Assembly (NCBI GenBank): GCA_030770425.1
Contig: JASJFT010000157.1
Location: forward strand, 1-64,000
DNA: 64,000 nucleotides
Reading direction: 5' to 3'
DNA from: Darksidea phi
Lineage: Eukaryota > Ascomycota > Dothideomycetes > Pleosporales > Lentitheciaceae
The notes beneath the pieces were generated by a model. That model worked only from the letters and a program-made list of their open reading frames with translations. It was not told the DNA's origin and made no database searches. How positions within the stretch are numbered: position 1 is the first letter of the stretch; each line of letters begins with the position of its first letter. Positions 55,388 through 64,000 of this stretch are shown piece after piece. A program made the position numbers and the translations under genes.

Positions 55388-56619
55388 TCCCTATAGAAGC
55401 CTCTCCAACACCCAAGGATACTGAATGGAAGCACATCAAACATTTTTCAATCTGAGACTGTTCTAAATTGCACCCAACTCACTAGCATCACAGCAGCTTC
55501 TCTCTTCCAAACCTATCGCATGTCTCTCCGTTCCGCGGCATACTACAAAACACCTCAAAGGTATCGCTGTAACTTACCCCCATCGGTACATCCTAGCTCC
55601 GCTTCTCCCGCCTTTCTCGAAGCCCAACTCATCCCAACTCTCCTCCCCAGCATCTTTAAATTAAACAGATCCACGCGTCCATGCAGTGCTCCTTTCTACT
55701 ATCCGCACTTCGAATCCACGGCCTGTATCACCTCAGCTGCAACCTCATCACAGCGTTCTACAATTGTCCACCAATATTACCGCACGCATGACAAGCCTTC
55801 ACAAATCGTCAGGCTGCATATTCCTAAACAGGATACGAGGATGTTGCGTGGAGAGGTGAAACGGGTGGTCCTGACAAATGCCATGTTTCAAGCTGAAGCT
55901 GAACTACACCCAAGAACAGCTTGGCGCTTATAGGTGCCAACCCTAGTCAAAGACGGGTACTGAACGCCACGTGTAAGTGGATATGGGGTGAGGAAATGTG
56001 ACATTGAAATGTTGGGATAGCGTGGTTGGGAGGATAGGTCGATCGCGACGTACAAGGTTGGTGCTTGGGGGTTGAGGGACGCGAGTGTATGGAATAACGG
56101 ACATGTATTCAAGGAGTGGGGACATTGGAGTTGGGCATCAACGACGGATATAGACAATGTCGCCAGAATTAGAGTAGGATGTTTGCAACAAATGTATATT
56201 TGTGTAACGAGCGTCTGGTTGATTGGGGTATTCTGTGAGGCGAGACGCGGTGGACTGAGCTATGCTACATGCTAATAGGAAAGGGGTAACTTCAACAAGC
56301 CGGATAGAAAAGAAAGGAATACAAAGACCACATTAAACTAAAAACACCCTCTGAAACTCAACAAACGTTGTTGCTGACGATGGATCCGACGGAATACTTC
56401 CTGCCATCATACTTCCAGGCAACCGAGAAATTAGGTCATAACGCCATGGTGCTCCTCATTAAAATTCTTTCGTTCTTCTTTCACATCCTATGCTCAACAA
56501 CGTCGCCAGTGGATCTTACGTGGATCTGTCATCTATCACGTCTTGTGCGCCATTGGCTGCAACTTGCGCGACTTCTATTGATGAAACAAGTGATTTTGAT
56601 CTTATTGTCTTCGTCATCG
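55388..56619. other. Convergent intergenic region
   Basis: Between the second permease and the Ser/Thr-rich membrane protein. A 137-codon rightward frame at 55520 has Ser/Pro/Arg-biased composition and no domain, so I do not call it. Confidence 0.45.
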
Positions 56620-58656
56620 TCACCTCTTCACACTCGGATTCCTCAACGGCCCAGGCACTGCGCTGCCTCGCTCGTAAGGTCCGTCTTTAACATTGACCCA
56701 ATTTGGCACATTGCTCCGTCTGGCGCGCGAGTTCTGTCGTGTCACGCTGGCTCGTACACCTCGTCCGTTGACGGCCCCAAAGCTGAGCACTTCGGGGCGA
56801 TCAAGATCAAAAGGATCGGATTGGCGCACCCTAGAGCCGAATATGTCTGTAGCGGGCCGGGTCGGCCCAGGCTCGCCAAAGTATAACGAGGCATTGGACT
56901 CGCGAGAGATAGTGCTTGATGTTGCGTTGAAGGCGGGAAATGGCTTATAAGTATTTGCCGCGCGAGGGGGAGGATTTGGTGGCAGTGGCTGGTTAGGAAC
57001 CGGTGGTGCGTCGGTGGGATCAAAGAAGGGGTTCTCAGCTGTGGTGTAAACCGAGGCGGTGGAGGTTGAGGGAGGATGGGAACGCAGCGCGGTTTGGGCG
57101 CTCGCCGTCCGTTTGTGTTTCTGGGCGTTTTCGCGAAGCCATTCAGGCGTACCACTACCATTACGTTTATGTAGCTCGTCCATGATGGAGGCAAATGGAT
57201 CTCTAGAACGTTCCGACATGGCGGCCGGTTTTGGGGTAAGGGGGCCACGCTGCTGCTCTTGCAGGCCATCCCGTTGAGGCGTTCCAAGGTCAGGATTCAT
57301 CAACAGCAACGTCTTGGGGGGTTCCACCGGATCCGTGAACGGATTTTCGGTCTCCTTGCTGTTGCGTAGCACGGGATTGTCTACGATACCAGGAAATGGT
57401 GATCTGCCGCCTACAACGAGACTGTCTTGCTTTTTCTGCAGCAGCGTCCTCGATCTCTTGAGACTCGGCATACGGTCTCCAAAGCTGCGGAGCTGTTGCA
57501 GGAACTTCCCGGGTGGCTCACTGATCGATTGGCTGCGTCTGTTCGGATCTGTAGAATACACCGAACTGACACTACTGCGTACGGTATGCCTCCGGTAAGG
57601 ATTCGAGCTAGGGCCTGCTTTGTTGCCCTTTGCTTTAGCGAAGAAGATGCCCACACCAGCGGGAATAGCTTTCAGCTTCTCAGGAACGGCCTTCACCTTT
57701 GCCAGAAACCTGCCGTCCCCTCTGCTCTTCTCGCTCATCTTCGGCTGCCATCTCTGGAAGGTCCCCGTCTTGCGTCTCCTGAGGCAAAGGAACAGTAATG
57801 TGCTGATGAGCGCGATAGCGACGAAGCCGCCGGCTACTCCACCCGCAATGCCTGCTACGTTCGTCTGACCTTCATTAGGAAGAGTGAGCCCATTGCTTTC
57901 TCCCACGGGACTCTGATCTGGTGAAATGACACCAGCTTCTCCTCCGGACGGTATTCCTGTGTCTGTGGGTTGCGGCTGCTCTGGCTGATTTTGCGTTTGC
58001 CCCGGTTGGTCGGCTGATGGGGATTCTGATGGTACTTCAGATGAAACGGGGTCATCTACTGCGGTGGATGACTGCGTCGAAGTCGCGGACGGTAGCGTAG
58101 AAGTAGATAGGGAGGAAGCCGATGTTACAGCTGCAGGTATTGCGTTAGAGGTTGTTGCACTTGAAGTCGTTGAGGGTGCTGCAGAGGGTGCTGCAGTGGG
58201 TGCTGCAGTGGGTGCTGCAGTGGGTGCTGTAGTGGGGTCGGCAGCCACAGAGACAGCAGCCACAGAGACGGCAGCTTGCGTCGTGTCGATGTCTGAAGCA
58301 AGGCCTGGAGCTGCGGCCACTGGAGCCGAAGGTGCGAGGTTTGCAAGAGCAGAAGACTGCGTAAAGGATAAAACCGCACTGCTCGTACCTATCGTCGAAG
58401 ATGTTGTTTCCGGCGGAGGCGCTTCTGGCGCTGCGTCCGTGGTTGACGTCGAAGAAGGCGGAGGAGGCGGGGGCGGGGCTTCGGTGGAGGTGGTTTGTAT
58501 CTGCGCTGGCTCTTGTGTGGTAGAAGATGGAGTCGATTTAGTGGAAGTAACTATTGCCTCTGTCGAAGTGAGAGTCGAAGTGGCCGCCGTCCGGGCTCGG
58601 GAGCGAGTACATCGTCTCCCACTCACCGTCGTCGTGAGATCTTGCGGAGTGGCCAT
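56620..58656 (-). CDS. Ser/Thr/Pro-rich single-pass membrane protein
   Basis: 678 residues in one frame. Residues about 20-260 are a Ser/Thr/Ala/Pro-rich ectodomain-like region with APTAAPTAAPTAAPSAAPS repeats; then a helix (VAGIAGGVAGGFVAIALIST, then LLFLCL) followed by RRRK; then a 380-residue cytosolic region with basic and phosphorylatable motifs (SLKRSRTLLQKK, ENPFTDPVEPP, NPFFDPTDAPP). The layout fits a cell-wall-facing sensor or anchor. No conventional signal peptide is visible at the chosen ATG, so a 5' exon may be missing or the helix may act as a signal-anchor. No named family assigned. Confidence 0.75.
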   Translation of the reverse strand: MATPQDLTTTVSGRRCTRSRARTAATSTLTSTEAIVTSTKSTPSSTTQEPAQIQTTSTEAPPPPPPPSSTSTTDAAPEAPPPETTSSTIGTSSAVLSFTQSSALANLAPSAPVAAAPGLASDIDTTQAAVSVAAVSVAADPTTAPTAAPTAAPTAAPSAAPSTTSSATTSNAIPAAVTSASSLSTSTLPSATSTQSSTAVDDPVSSEVPSESPSADQPGQTQNQPEQPQPTDTGIPSGGEAGVISPDQSPVGESNGLTLPNEGQTNVAGIAGGVAGGFVAIALISTLLFLCLRRRKTGTFQRWQPKMSEKSRGDGRFLAKVKAVPEKLKAIPAGVGIFFAKAKGNKAGPSSNPYRRHTVRSSVSSVYSTDPNRRSQSISEPPGKFLQQLRSFGDRMPSLKRSRTLLQKKQDSLVVGGRSPFPGIVDNPVLRNSKETENPFTDPVEPPKTLLLMNPDLGTPQRDGLQEQQRGPLTPKPAAMSERSRDPFASIMDELHKRNGSGTPEWLRENAQKHKRTASAQTALRSHPPSTSTASVYTTAENPFFDPTDAPPVPNQPLPPNPPPRAANTYKPFPAFNATSSTISRESNASLYFGEPGPTRPATDIFGSRVRQSDPFDLDRPEVLSFGAVNGRGVRASVTRQNSRARRSNVPNWVNVKDGPYERGSAVPGPLRNPSVKR
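58175..58234. repeat. 12-bp coding minisatellite (GTGCTGCAGTGG)
   Basis: About five tandem copies of GTGCTGCAGTGG, with minor changes (GTGCTGCAGAGG, GTGCTGTAGTGG). They lie inside the Ser/Thr/Pro-rich membrane-protein gene and encode its Ala-Pro-Thr-Ala repeats. In-frame arrays of this kind commonly vary in copy number between strains. Confidence 0.85.
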
Positions 58657-59633
58657 GCAGAAAACGCACTCATAGAAAGAAACACTGGCAAGGACTCGAA
58701 AGAAGAGGCGGGAAGGACAGAATCAAAGCGCCGCGGGCGCTTTCAGCATATTATCGCGAGAGATTGAGGTTTCTGCAAAATGCCGATGAGATATGGAGAC
58801 ACAGAGAGGGTTGCTGGCGACGGTTCGAAAAGCAGCCGGATGACCGCCAACCGTTGGCATAAGATGGTGCGCTGGGGTGGTTCTGAAACCAGAGCGGCTT
58901 CAGGTGCCGCTTCGGGAAACGATTCCAACGCATTTGAAGCGCGGGAGGCATCGCACCGTCGACAAGGCAGCGGCATGGCCGTCTCAGCCCAGAGGATGAT
59001 GATGGACAGGATATGCTGGGTGCGGCGCGTGCAGCACTGCCCTGCCGTTGAGTCGCGATGGTGTTGAGGGGTAGCAGGACATGTCAAAGACGACATTGAT
59101 CGGAGAAGCGAGACACCACGTGACTTCACCTTGGCCTCAAGTATTTCCATCGAAGAATTGCATGTAACTTGACTCTCATGATTATCTCTGTGTTGCTTTG
59201 CAAGAATCGACGCCTCGCAGAATGTATCAGAAATCTGAAGAACTCTGAGATGCAGTCGTGAAGCAGCTCAACACAGCAAAACACCATCACTTGCCACTAT
59301 AGACAGCACGAAGCCCCAGCTCTGTTGCTTTGGTGTAAGCGCCCCCTCGGAGCGGCGCGCCCTCATAGGCGCGGGTCGAGGTGCGAGCGCTTGGAGCGCG
59401 GGCGACGACAGATCCTGGACGGTTGCTTCGCACCTCCCACCATCCCTTCCACCAACCGCCAACCGCCAAAACTACGCGCTTCTCCCGTTGATGGACGGCC
59501 GGCGGCTCCCACAGCATCGACAATATGTTCAGTTTCAACAGTAGGTCCCCGCGTTCAAATTCCACTTGTTGCGTTATCTTCGTGCTGCCTTTTCTTTCAA
59601 TTCCATCTCGCAGCGGCAACGCCACATCCCACC
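58657..59633. other. Divergent intergenic region
   Basis: Upstream of both the membrane-protein gene (leftward) and the conserved unknown gene (rightward). Open frames here are shadows without features. Confidence 0.45.
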
Positions 59634-61765
59634 ATGGCTAGTCCAGGGCCGCCCCCGTAGGCGTCATCAACTCCTCACATCACAATGTACCGTTCGCTGT
59701 TTGCAGGCGACATGCGATGTACTGAACCTAATGTTTTCTCTGGTTCTGCATGTTTCGTGCTGTTGTTCCACCCTTGTTTCGTAGGATGTGTTCCCTGCAC
59801 GTGAATTATCGGCGCTGATTATAGCCCTTCCCACGCAGGTTCCCTTCTTGCGGGCCAACACGATAATCAGAAAGAGAGAGCACCGCCTTCGCGACCGACG
59901 CCCGTGACGTTTCCGTCTCTTTTGCCTCCCCAGCCTTCACTACCAGGTCCACCGCCGAGTTGGACCAGTGGGCCCTCTCCCGGGATAAGAAGGCATTTTC
60001 TCAATCTAAAGAAGCCATCCGATGTTAGCATGGACACGTTGGCACTGCTGAACGTGTCGTTCCAACCTCAATGCGACTTTGAAACACTTCTGTCTTCTGT
60101 GTCGAATGACGCGCAATCACACTTGCCGCCCAAGTCTTGGCTAGGGACGCCAGATCAGAGCGAACCACCATCTTCGGAGCCGGTCGTGAGACTCCTCTGT
60201 AATGGCAGGAGGGTTCCGGACCGCAACGAATTCTATGTCCGTGCGAAGGAGCTCTCTTTTAGAAACGTTGACGCGTTCTCGAACCTCACGCGCAAGGCGA
60301 ACGGTAGTCGAGTCCCACTTCGCCTGGCTCATTTTCGAAAGTTCTGGGAAGGCCTGGACAATTTGGCCTATTACTGGGATACCTCGCTCGACGAATACCT
60401 GCCTCCCAAACCAGAGGATGCCGAAAAAGGCAGCAGTGATGGTACGCTTCAAGACTCTCGCCCAGATATCCTCATGGACGCAGATCAATCAATTAGTGCT
60501 AGTTCCAAGATCGAAAACCAGGGCGACAACGAGACCAAGCCAACTCCTCAATCTCAATCTAAGGCTTCACGTGAGGAACCGCGTAAAAAGGTCAAAACAG
60601 AAGTCAGCAGTAATGAAACAATCTCAGAATCTGTAGGCTCTGCCGGTTCGAAGGATGGAGCGGCCACTGCTCCATTTTTTCCGATCTCATCAAGCAGGGC
60701 GCTTCCAGCACGGGCGGCCCCGCCGAAGCTTTCTGGGGCCACGAGGGTGGAACCTACGACACAGAAGCCCCTAGACCTGAGCAATGGATCATACAAGGGC
60801 TATCGTATCGGCAACGGCGCCGAAATGCCTGACCAATACCGGCTTGAGTGTGTGCGTGCTTTCTTGGAACCAATAACTTGGGCTTTTGGCGTCACACTTG
60901 CACCACATCGTCGTCCACCGGTGCTACTCCTTGAGAACATGCGGTTTCCGGTGCGTATGAGCTCTGTTGCCTGGCGAGCTCCTCAAGATAGGACAAAGGC
61001 GCGTCAGGGATGGATGGAAGGCCCTATCATGGGCGTTCAATGTAGGTCGGACACCAACTTCGGCTGCAGTGGAGATCTGCAAGCCGAGTCCATCCTTGAT
61101 ACTGCTCGAGAGCTAGGTGGATTGCTTTTGTTGGCCCAAGAAAGAGCAAGAGAAGGCAAGACTGAGTCAAGAGGTGGTGAAGCGAAGTGGTGGACTACTG
61201 CTCGTCGTTGGGGTGGTGGCCCGGGAGGAGAGGGAGGAGAAGCCGCAGGTAACGCGGAGATGACGTCGGAGAAAGTGCTGCCGAAGGCAGAAGAAAAGCC
61301 AGCCAGCAGACCTCAACCTGGATACAAGGATCGACGTAGACGAACGCCAGCAGAGATATGGAACATCATCAAGCCCGGTCTACCGCTCTGGGATCCAAAG
61401 GTCGTGTATGAGGCGATCGGAAAAGACCGCAACGTTGAATGGGACGACGTAAGTCCCTGCACACCTCTCATGGTGGATCGTGGTTGACAAGCATGTAGAT
61501 TTTCATGGTGTCCTCACTCAATCATCATATCAGTGTGCTGAAGTTGCGTGTGCACCCAGTTTATATCCAATACCTCACTGAAGGCACACTTCCTGATGAC
61601 ACACCGTCAGACTTGGATTGGTGCTCCCCAAAGCTTCACAGGACACGGTGGTTCGACTTGTTTGATATCGAAGACCGAACAGAAGCTATGCGGGGCATCT
61701 GGGGCATCACCGCTTATCTTATGCGAGATCAGGGGAAGCACGACATCCCGATGGAAGGTGCCTAG
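59634..61765 (+). CDS. Conserved unknown protein (start exon tentative)
   Basis: The main exon is open from before 59839 to 61448. An intron at 61449-61498 (GTAAGT..TTGAC..GTAG, 50 bp) joins VEWDD to IFMVSSLNHHISVLKLRVHP, and the protein ends at 61765. A likely first exon is ATG 59634-59656 (MASPGPPP) joined near 59879, which keeps a Pro-rich N-terminus in frame, but that acceptor is weak. Recognisable folded-looking blocks: VVRLLCNGRRVPDRNEFYVR; LAHFRKFWEGLDNLAYYWDT; GYRIGNGAEMPDQYRLECVR, then FLEPITWAFGVTLAPHRRPP; WFDLFDIEDRTEAMRGIWGI. A charged linker (KKVKTE) could be a nuclear signal. No family name is known to me, and no membrane segment or signal peptide is seen. About 570 residues. 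Confidence 0.65.
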
Positions 61766-63809
61766 CCGTCATACATAAATGATCAATCGATATACAGCTT
61801 TTTACAGGTTAAGATTTCCAGTGTCGACCCACCTGTCACCTAGCCGCTATACTAAACAGATCATGTCCAAGCGTCTACTTACAAAAGAAGAAAGGGTTCT
61901 TGCATAGCCGGAGTCCCGTGTGACTCAAATAAATTTACGGAGTAATTACGCTTGCCACCCAACATCGATTTCAGACCTGGTAAATGATACTGCCGTCGGC
62001 TAACCGGCCCAGTCAGGATCGCGAGCACACCCAGGATAGCGGTGCATTCTCTTAGTGGCAATCTTACAACAATGCACCACGCTATACGTCTCGCTTTGAT
62101 AGGCGTAACTTCTAGCAGGTAAAAGGAGAGAGTCAAATCGCCACGTTCGCAGATATCATGAAAAGATACTCTCCCTATGTGAATCAACTACGATTAAGTC
62201 GCATAACATTGCTTGTAGGCTGCCTTTGACATATTACAGCGTTTGGAATATTATTGATTAACTAATCACTCTCCAAAGAGCATCTCTTCTTCAGTTAACC
62301 TGACCTCTCCACGTTCACAAGCAAAAAAATTCTGACGACATAGGCCACCGCATACGGTCCTACGCAACTATCGAACATCCCTGTCTCGCCCCTCCCACTT
62401 TGGATCCAGACTCTACTAGCCCATTACGTTCTTCAACGGGGTTTTTCAGATTGCATATTCGCACGGCGGCATCGTGAGACCAAAAGGGTGACACCGCGGT
62501 CATCCGAGAATGTGATTGGCAGATGACTCGTCACTGCCGTTGCACTCATACATGTACGACACGGACAGGAACTGGGGAGCCAGTTTTCTGTCTTCTCGAC
62601 CAACTTCTTAGCTCCCGTAACGTGCTTAAACAAGGCTGTATTGATTTGCTACGTTAGCTCGCCATTGCGCAACTGTGGCGTGTATAAGCGCATCATTGAC
62701 GAGAGGCGGACATGCCTCGCGTGTAACACATTTGTCAACGGTGTGTGGCTCTGAAGATGGGACACATGCGAGGGACTCGCACGAGCACTAGTTTTGCCCC
62801 AACTTATGGCTAATAGCTTCCCAGGACCGATAACGTTGAGCACGACTGACCAAGTTCGCGTTGGTGATCTAGATTCGTGACGTTCCCCACGGCCACCGAA
62901 CGGGTGGACGGGAGGTTGCTACTGGGGAAGAGGTGGCTGCAGGTGAGTTACAGTCACTGAGCTATCTCTTCTGATCGTTGTGCGGATGGTGGAGTAGGTC
63001 TTCGAAGCGGAAATCTAGCATCACGAGGACGTTTTTTCAAGCTCATTGTCACCCGCTCCAAGTCACACGAAGACGATACTAGACGCGCCGAGCCTCGAAC
63101 TATACCAGCTGTGTATCCACACCAAGCGCAAACTCCCATCCGTAGACCGGGTCCCTACTGACATGAAGTACCCAAGTATCTATGTACCTACCTGCTCCCG
63201 TATATCGACGGATGACAGATAACATTTCGGGAGACGAACATCAGATGTAAACCCTCCGAGAAATCTATCAACGTGTAGTCGTAAATTCGAAGGTAAAGGG
63301 AAGTAAAGTTCTCTTGGGAGTTGTGGAAAATAGCAGACCAAGATCGACAGGGTTTTCTCACTGGCCTCTGTCTAAGAGCGCCTCTTCTCTTGGAAGTAAC
63401 AGTGGCTGGAATGCTACGACAATGCGAGAGGCGGTGAACTGTCTGATGTTTGCCAGCCTCGTTTTCACCAACGTGGGTATAAAAGCGCATCTATGTTTCG
63501 CAGTATGCCAGAGCAAACGACCGAGAGTCAATTTATTCCCTCTCTAGAAAACATACTCTGAGTTTCTACCTTCTTGTTTGCCATTTCGGCATACTTCCTT
63601 TTCCGATCCAAACTTCTCCACATCTTTGCCCCTCCCGCCGGGTACTACCCGAAGTTCTCCTTCCTTCATCACACATAAACACAACGCTTGTGCCAGACAT
63701 CGTTGGAGTTTGAGTTATACACTCGCAATTTCCTTTCAGTGGAGTTCTATCCCCGTCATATTGTCCCAACATAGAAACATCCAAACAACAAAACACCACT
63801 ACCATCAAG
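61766..63809. other. 2-kb intergenic region, nothing recognised
   Basis: Short open frames only, without protein features. The last 300 bases, C/T-rich with CCAAACAACAAAACACC before the ATG, look like the leader of the following gene. Confidence 0.45.
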
Positions 63810-64000
63810 ATGATGACTCTCAAACACCTCTTCCAGACCCTGCTCATCCATACCCCGCTCGTATCTGCCGTCGACAAAACCGCCAACCCAGACCTGAACG
63901 CACGCCTCAAGCTTGCCACCACCGTCTACGACCGGCACCACGTACTCGACAGTGACGAAGCCTGGACCTACGACTTTACCAGTGCCAAGCCCATCGAGGC
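63810..64000 (+). CDS. Secreted protein, probably spherulin-like cupin (cut by window end)
   Basis: ATG at 63810 opens 63 codons that run off the window. A hydrophobic N-terminus (MMTLKHLFQTLLIHTPLVSA) with a likely cleavage after VSA is followed by NPDLNARLKLATTVYDRHHV and LDSDEAWTYDFTSA. Fungal spherulin-1-like cupins open with the same pattern (signal, 'L...L.lA.t..DR..lL....f.FDF'), so a cupin domain is expected just downstream. The metal-binding His residues lie outside the window, so the assignment is tentative. Confidence 0.5.
   Translation, partial: MMTLKHLFQTLLIHTPLVSAVDKTANPDLNARLKLATTVYDRHHVLDSDEAWTYDFTSAKPIE

Noticed and set aside
55520..55933. 137-codon rightward frame as a small secreted protein
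   Set aside because: No signal peptide, Ser/Pro/Arg bias and no leader or splice signals.
58064..58675. 203-codon rightward frame antisense to the Ser/Thr/Pro-rich membrane protein
   Set aside because: Val/Ala/Glu-rich repeats are the reverse reading of Ser/Thr/Ala/Pro repeats; no independent features.

Overview
The window is nuclear DNA of a filamentous ascomycete. The pointers are short spliceosomal introns (about 44-66 bp, GT...CTRAC/CTAAC...AG) and fungal families such as a WOPR regulator of the Pac2 type, an RCR/Congo-red-resistance protein, a Mtf2-like mitochondrial protein, QCR9, PYM, UBR1, ARL8, RPA135 and two Dal5-type permeases. Gene spacing and 2EXR/F-box-like families would suit a Dothideomycete, but that placement is inference.

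Layout. 0-6 kb: a three-exon RNase H1-like gene between two fragments of a dispersed retroposed repeat, a broken and an intact 2EXR/F-box-like gene, and a decayed small gene. 6.7-13.7 kb: an unusual non-LTR (LINE) locus. A pol-like gene (endonuclease, reverse transcriptase, Cys/His finger) runs leftward and a gag-like gene (three zinc knuckles) runs rightward from a shared 1-kb interval that holds a 37-bp tandem repeat. Both appear to carry spliceosomal introns (four in pol, one in gag) whose removal restores the frame. 14-28.9 kb: core housekeeping genes (Mtf2-like, UBR1, QCR9, PYM, flotillin) and an uncharacterised gene. 29-40.3 kb: RCR-family protein, ARL8, RPA135 and the first Dal5-like permease. 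41-42.4 kb: a Pac2-type regulator. 42.4-51.2 kb: an 8.8-kb island with no gene I can support, including an A+T/TpA-rich decayed block. 51-64 kb: two single-pass membrane proteins with long disordered tails, a second Dal5-like permease, a conserved unknown protein, and the start of a secreted cupin-like protein cut by the window edge.

How the genes relate. Most are independent housekeeping genes. QCR9/PYM and ARL8/RPA135 are divergent pairs with shared promoter intervals. RPA135 (rRNA transcription), PYM (exon-junction complex/translation) and UBR1 (protein turnover) serve gene expression and proteostasis; QCR9 and the Mtf2-like protein serve mitochondria. The permeases, membrane proteins and repeat-rich stretches are the accessory part.

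Exon boundaries were set by eye from splice signals and reading-frame continuity. Where the exon lengths sum to a whole number of codons and a family motif runs across the junction, I treat the model as strong.
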